Below are positions 6,299 through 7,806 of a stretch of DNA of 7,806 nt, in pieces. This DNA is from Deltaproteobacteria bacterium. GTDB taxonomy: Bacteria; Desulfobacterota; Desulfobacteria; Desulfobacterales; Desulfatirhabdiaceae. Location of the stretch: the NCBI GenBank assembly GCA_021778975.1, contig JAJYBO010000136.1, positions 1-7,806 on the forward strand, read 5' to 3'. The notes beneath the pieces were generated by a model, which made no database searches, had not been told where the DNA came from, and was given only the letters and a program-made list of their open reading frames with translations. Position 1 is the stretch's first letter; every line of letters starts with the position of its first letter. Made by a program: the position numbers and the translations under genes.

Positions 6299-6528
6299 TG
6301 AAGGATATCCGGAAACTGATCCCGGATATCCCTGTGAGATGCCGGCTGTTGATAGACCAGTCGCCGGTAATCCATGATTCTTCGGGACAGTTCCTCAACA
6401 GGCTCTTTGACCATCAGCCGGTCGCGGTTGGTGAAAGTGATCAGTGTATCGGGCGTTGCCTGAACCGACTGGATATTGTCGGCGTTGACCACCATTTCGA
6501 TATTGTTCAAACGGGTTACCTTAATCAT
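6295..6528 (-). CDS. flbD: Small flagellar protein FlbD / SwrD
   Basis: This 77-residue protein belongs to the FlbD (SwrD) family, a small protein coded beside stator or hook genes. In Bacillus subtilis SwrD raises flagellar torque and supports swarming; its mechanism is not settled. Family marks are the start MIKVTRLNN, NADNIQSVQATPDTLITFTN (15-34) and VKEPVEEL (40-47). The last 15 or so residues, after RRLVYQQ, are polar and look variable. It is unrelated to the Caulobacter transcription factor also named FlbD. The ATG at 6528 has AAAGGA about nine bases upstream. Its neighbours, flgE before and motA after, are the classical setting. The final codons hold a perfect inverted repeat, and the stop lies 32 bp before motA. 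Confidence 0.93.
   Translation of the reverse strand: MIKVTRLNNIEMVVNADNIQSVQATPDTLITFTNRDRLMVKEPVEELSRRIMDYRRLVYQQPASHRDIRDQFPDILH
6303..6331 (-). repeat. Perfect 10-bp inverted repeat (hairpin) at the 3' end of flbD
   Basis: GGATATCCGG (6303-6312) and CCGGATATCC (6322-6331) are exact reverse complements separated by nine bases. In the transcript they would form a 10-bp stem with a 9-base loop, ending five bases before the flbD stop. The arms encode Asp-Ile twice (DIRD and PDIL). No run of T follows, so it is not a classic intrinsic terminator. It may be an mRNA-stability or processing element between flbD and the stator genes. Confidence 0.55.
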
Positions 6529-6594
6529 GGCTGTCAGTCCTTTTTCAATAAACGAACCATCGTTATGTTGCCGCTCCAGTCTCCGAAAAAGCCG
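6529..6594 (-). other. 66-bp flgE-flbD spacer
   Basis: The spacer holds the flbD ribosome binding site (AAAGGA) and no convincing stem-loop with a T-run or sigma-54 or sigma-28 promoter that I can see. Transcription most likely reads through. Confidence 0.5.
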
Positions 6595-7371
6595 TTACTG
6601 CTTGATGGTCATCAGCTCCTGAAGAATCTGATCGCTGGTTTGGATTACCTTGGAATCCGCGGCAAATGCACGCTGTGCGGTAATCATGTTCACGAATTCT
6701 TTGGCGATATCCACATTCGACATTTCGAGGGAACTGGCTGTGACCGCTCCCACGCCATTGGCACCCGGAAGGTTGAAAGTCCCTGTAGCCGTGGAAGTAT
6801 CGGTGTAAAGATTCCCGGTCATCTTGGCCATTTTGGATTGATCCGTTGGCTTGTAAATAGCGATTTGAAACAGGGCCTTCTTGGCTCCACTAGAATCGAC
6901 GCCATAGTAGGTTCCACTGTTGTCCACTGTAACACTTGTGTATGTCTTCGGATCGATGTTGATGGGTTTTTGGGCCCCGGTCATGTCGAATCCCTGCACG
7001 ATATTGCCGGCCGCTGTGACAAGATTGCCACTGGCATCGAATTTGAATCCACCATCTCTGGTATAATACATTTTTCCACTTGAATCCTTAACCGCGAAAA
7101 AACCGGATCCGGTAATGGCCATGTCATAGGGATTCGAAGTTTGCTGGAGTGTTCCCTGACTCCAGTTGTAATTGACACTCCCAAGAATGACGCCGCTACC
7201 GATTTCCGTACCGGTATAGCCGCTGCTGGACTGGTTCACCAGACTGTCAAAGGCGATCTGTGTACTTTTATAGCCTGTGGTGCCAATATTAGCGATATTG
7301 TCTCCAATGACGCCCATCTGCTGCGTATTGGCGTTCAAGCCGGATATTCCTGAGTATAATGATTTGATCAT
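6595..7371 (-). CDS. flgE: Short flagellar hook protein FlgE (FlgG-sized)
   Basis: This is a rod/hook-family axial protein, secreted through the export gate and assembled outside the cell. The N-terminal helix region reads MIKSLYSGISGLNANTQQMG followed by GDNIANIGTTGYKS (23-36), the flagellar basal-body rod signature. The segment GSVNYNWSQGTLQQTSNPYD (64-83) and GSGFFAVKD (88-96) are shared by FlgE/FlgF/FlgG. The C-terminus SSLEMSNVDIAKEFVNMITA (213-232) and QRAFAADSKVIQTSDQIL (233-250) is standard. SLYSGISGLNANTQQM and the position directly after flgD and before flbD favour FlgE, as in Bacillus. At 258 residues it is as short as FlgG and lacks the extra outer domain seen in many proteobacterial hooks. 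FlgG or FlgF is the alternative. ATG at 7371 has AAGGAG ten bases upstream. Confidence 0.88.
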   Translation of the reverse strand: MIKSLYSGISGLNANTQQMGVIGDNIANIGTTGYKSTQIAFDSLVNQSSSGYTGTEIGSGVILGSVNYNWSQGTLQQTSNPYDMAITGSGFFAVKDSSGKMYYTRDGGFKFDASGNLVTAAGNIVQGFDMTGAQKPINIDPKTYTSVTVDNSGTYYGVDSSGAKKALFQIAIYKPTDQSKMAKMTGNLYTDTSTATGTFNLPGANGVGAVTASSLEMSNVDIAKEFVNMITAQRAFAADSKVIQTSDQILQELMTIKQ

Positions 7372-7480
7372 TGTCTCTATTCTCCTTTTTTCTGATTGAA
7401 TTCGATATAAAATCTGTTCATGAATACAAAATAGTTAAGTGATTTTCGACATAGAATATACCATATTATATCCCCCAAAA
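7372..7480 (-). promoter_or_regulatory. AT-rich 109-bp flgD-flgE spacer with a possible promoter
   Basis: This spacer is clearly richer in A and T than the genes around it. On the minus strand a perfect TATAAT sits at 7470-7465. Sixteen bases upstream is ACGACA, which matches TTGACA at four of six positions, inside the flgD end. An imperfect AT-rich dyad (GATATAATATGGTATATTC) surrounds the -10 candidate. The flgE ribosome site AAGGAG is at 7387-7382. I see no sigma-54 (TGGCAC-N5-TTGC) or sigma-28 pattern. A promoter reading flgE and the downstream stator and switch genes is possible but unproven. Confidence 0.3.
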
Positions 7481-7806
7481 TCATTTTGTCGTTGTCGTCG
7501 GCGTTACCTTGATGATGGACGAATACGGTATCTCAACATCCTTGGTGGTCAGATAGGTGCCGCCATCGTGATAGCTGACGCCTGTAGCGTCTGCCTGAAT
7601 GTAGGCCGCCGTTGACATGGCGTTGCCACTGCTGTCTTTGGCCTGAATGGTGAAAGAATACTGTCCGGCATCCACAGCAGTGCCATTGTTGTCCTTGCCA
7701 TCCCAGGTCGTACTCTGTTGCCCTGCGGCCACCTTCGTACTCTGAATGGTTCGGATGTTGTTTCCTGAAGAATCGTAAATGTTAATGTTGACCGTAGCCG
7801 CGTCTT
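7481..7806 (-). CDS. flgD: Hook-cap assembly protein FlgD, C-terminal part (5' end outside window)
   Basis: FlgD caps the growing hook and guides hook-protein assembly. The reading frame is open from the window edge; 107 complete codons precede the TGA at 7483-7481. It continues upstream of the GTG at 7732, which is an internal valine. The visible part is the Ig/FnIII-like C-terminal region of FlgD: VNINIYDSSGNNIRTIQ, then AAGQQSTTWDGKDNNGTAVD with the diagnostic TWDGKD-NG turn, and AGQYSFTIQAKDSSGNAM. A tail with PYSSIIKV ends in a run of four Thr and Lys. The family is usually about 220 residues or more, so half or more lies beyond base 7806. Its position just before flgE is the standard flgD-flgE order, and the identification is firm despite truncation. 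Confidence 0.93.
   Translation of the reverse strand, partial: DAATVNINIYDSSGNNIRTIQSTKVAAGQQSTTWDGKDNNGTAVDAGQYSFTIQAKDSSGNAMSTAAYIQADATGVSYHDGGTYLTTKDVEIPYSSIIKVTPTTTTK

Noticed and set aside
6298..7083. 261-codon plus-strand open frame opposite flbD and flgE
   Set aside because: It crosses two well-identified genes on the other strand, starts inside the flbD hairpin, has no ribosome site and resembles no family.
7102..7113. 12-bp palindrome ACCGGATCCGGT in flgE
   Set aside because: It encodes part of the conserved ITGSGFF segment and is explained by codon use.
1..7806. Mobile elements, CRISPR arrays, RNA genes or intrinsic terminators
   Set aside because: I searched both strands by eye and saw no repeats of that kind, no transposase, no tRNA-like fold and no stem followed by a T-run; the window is packed with flagellar genes.

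Overview
The window is one continuous block of flagellar genes, all read from the minus strand. In transcription order (high to low coordinate) it is flgD (3' part only), flgE, flbD/swrD, motA, a first motB-like gene, a second motB-like gene, fliL, fliM, fliN, fliO, fliP, fliQ and fliR (C-terminus cut off by the window edge). Thirteen protein genes cover nearly all of it. I see no rRNA, tRNA, CRISPR, insertion sequence or prophage. Gene content and order (flgD-flgE-flbD-mot-fliL-fliM-fliN-fliOPQR), moderate GC and the single-domain FliN fit a Gram-negative anaerobe of the Desulfobacterota (former Deltaproteobacteria, Desulfobacteraceae-like). That placement is inference from layout and sequence style, not a taxonomic proof.

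Region by region: 7806-6595 encodes the hook cap (FlgD) and a short hook protein (FlgE), separated by a 109-bp AT-rich spacer that could hold a promoter. 6528-6295 encodes the small FlbD/SwrD protein, whose last codons form a perfect 10-bp inverted repeat. 6262-4012 is the stator module: a PomA-like MotA and two tandem MotB-type proteins joined by 4-bp ATGA overlaps. 4009-2186 encodes FliL and the C-ring/switch proteins FliM and FliN. 2189-1 encodes the export-gate proteins FliO, FliP, FliQ and FliR. Most junctions overlap or are under 35 bp, as expected for one operon with coupled translation. The exceptions are flgD-flgE (109 bp), fliQ-fliR (89 bp) and flgE-flbD (66 bp).

Together the genes build the FliPQR export gate (with FliO helping its assembly), the hook and its cap, the switch ring that binds phospho-CheY, and the ion-driven stator that FliL supports. 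The standout is the stator. The second MotB keeps the ion-carrying aspartate of the transmembrane helix (Asp28), while the first has glycine at the aligned position (Gly29, codon GGT) yet keeps an intact OmpA-like peptidoglycan-binding domain. This suggests a stator with two non-equivalent B subunits, or a B-like partner that anchors or regulates without carrying ions. Secondary points of interest are the hairpin at the flbD end just before the stator genes, a possible hairpin over the fliR ribosome binding site, a His/Cys cluster at the N-terminus of the Asp-less MotB, and the minimal-size hook protein.
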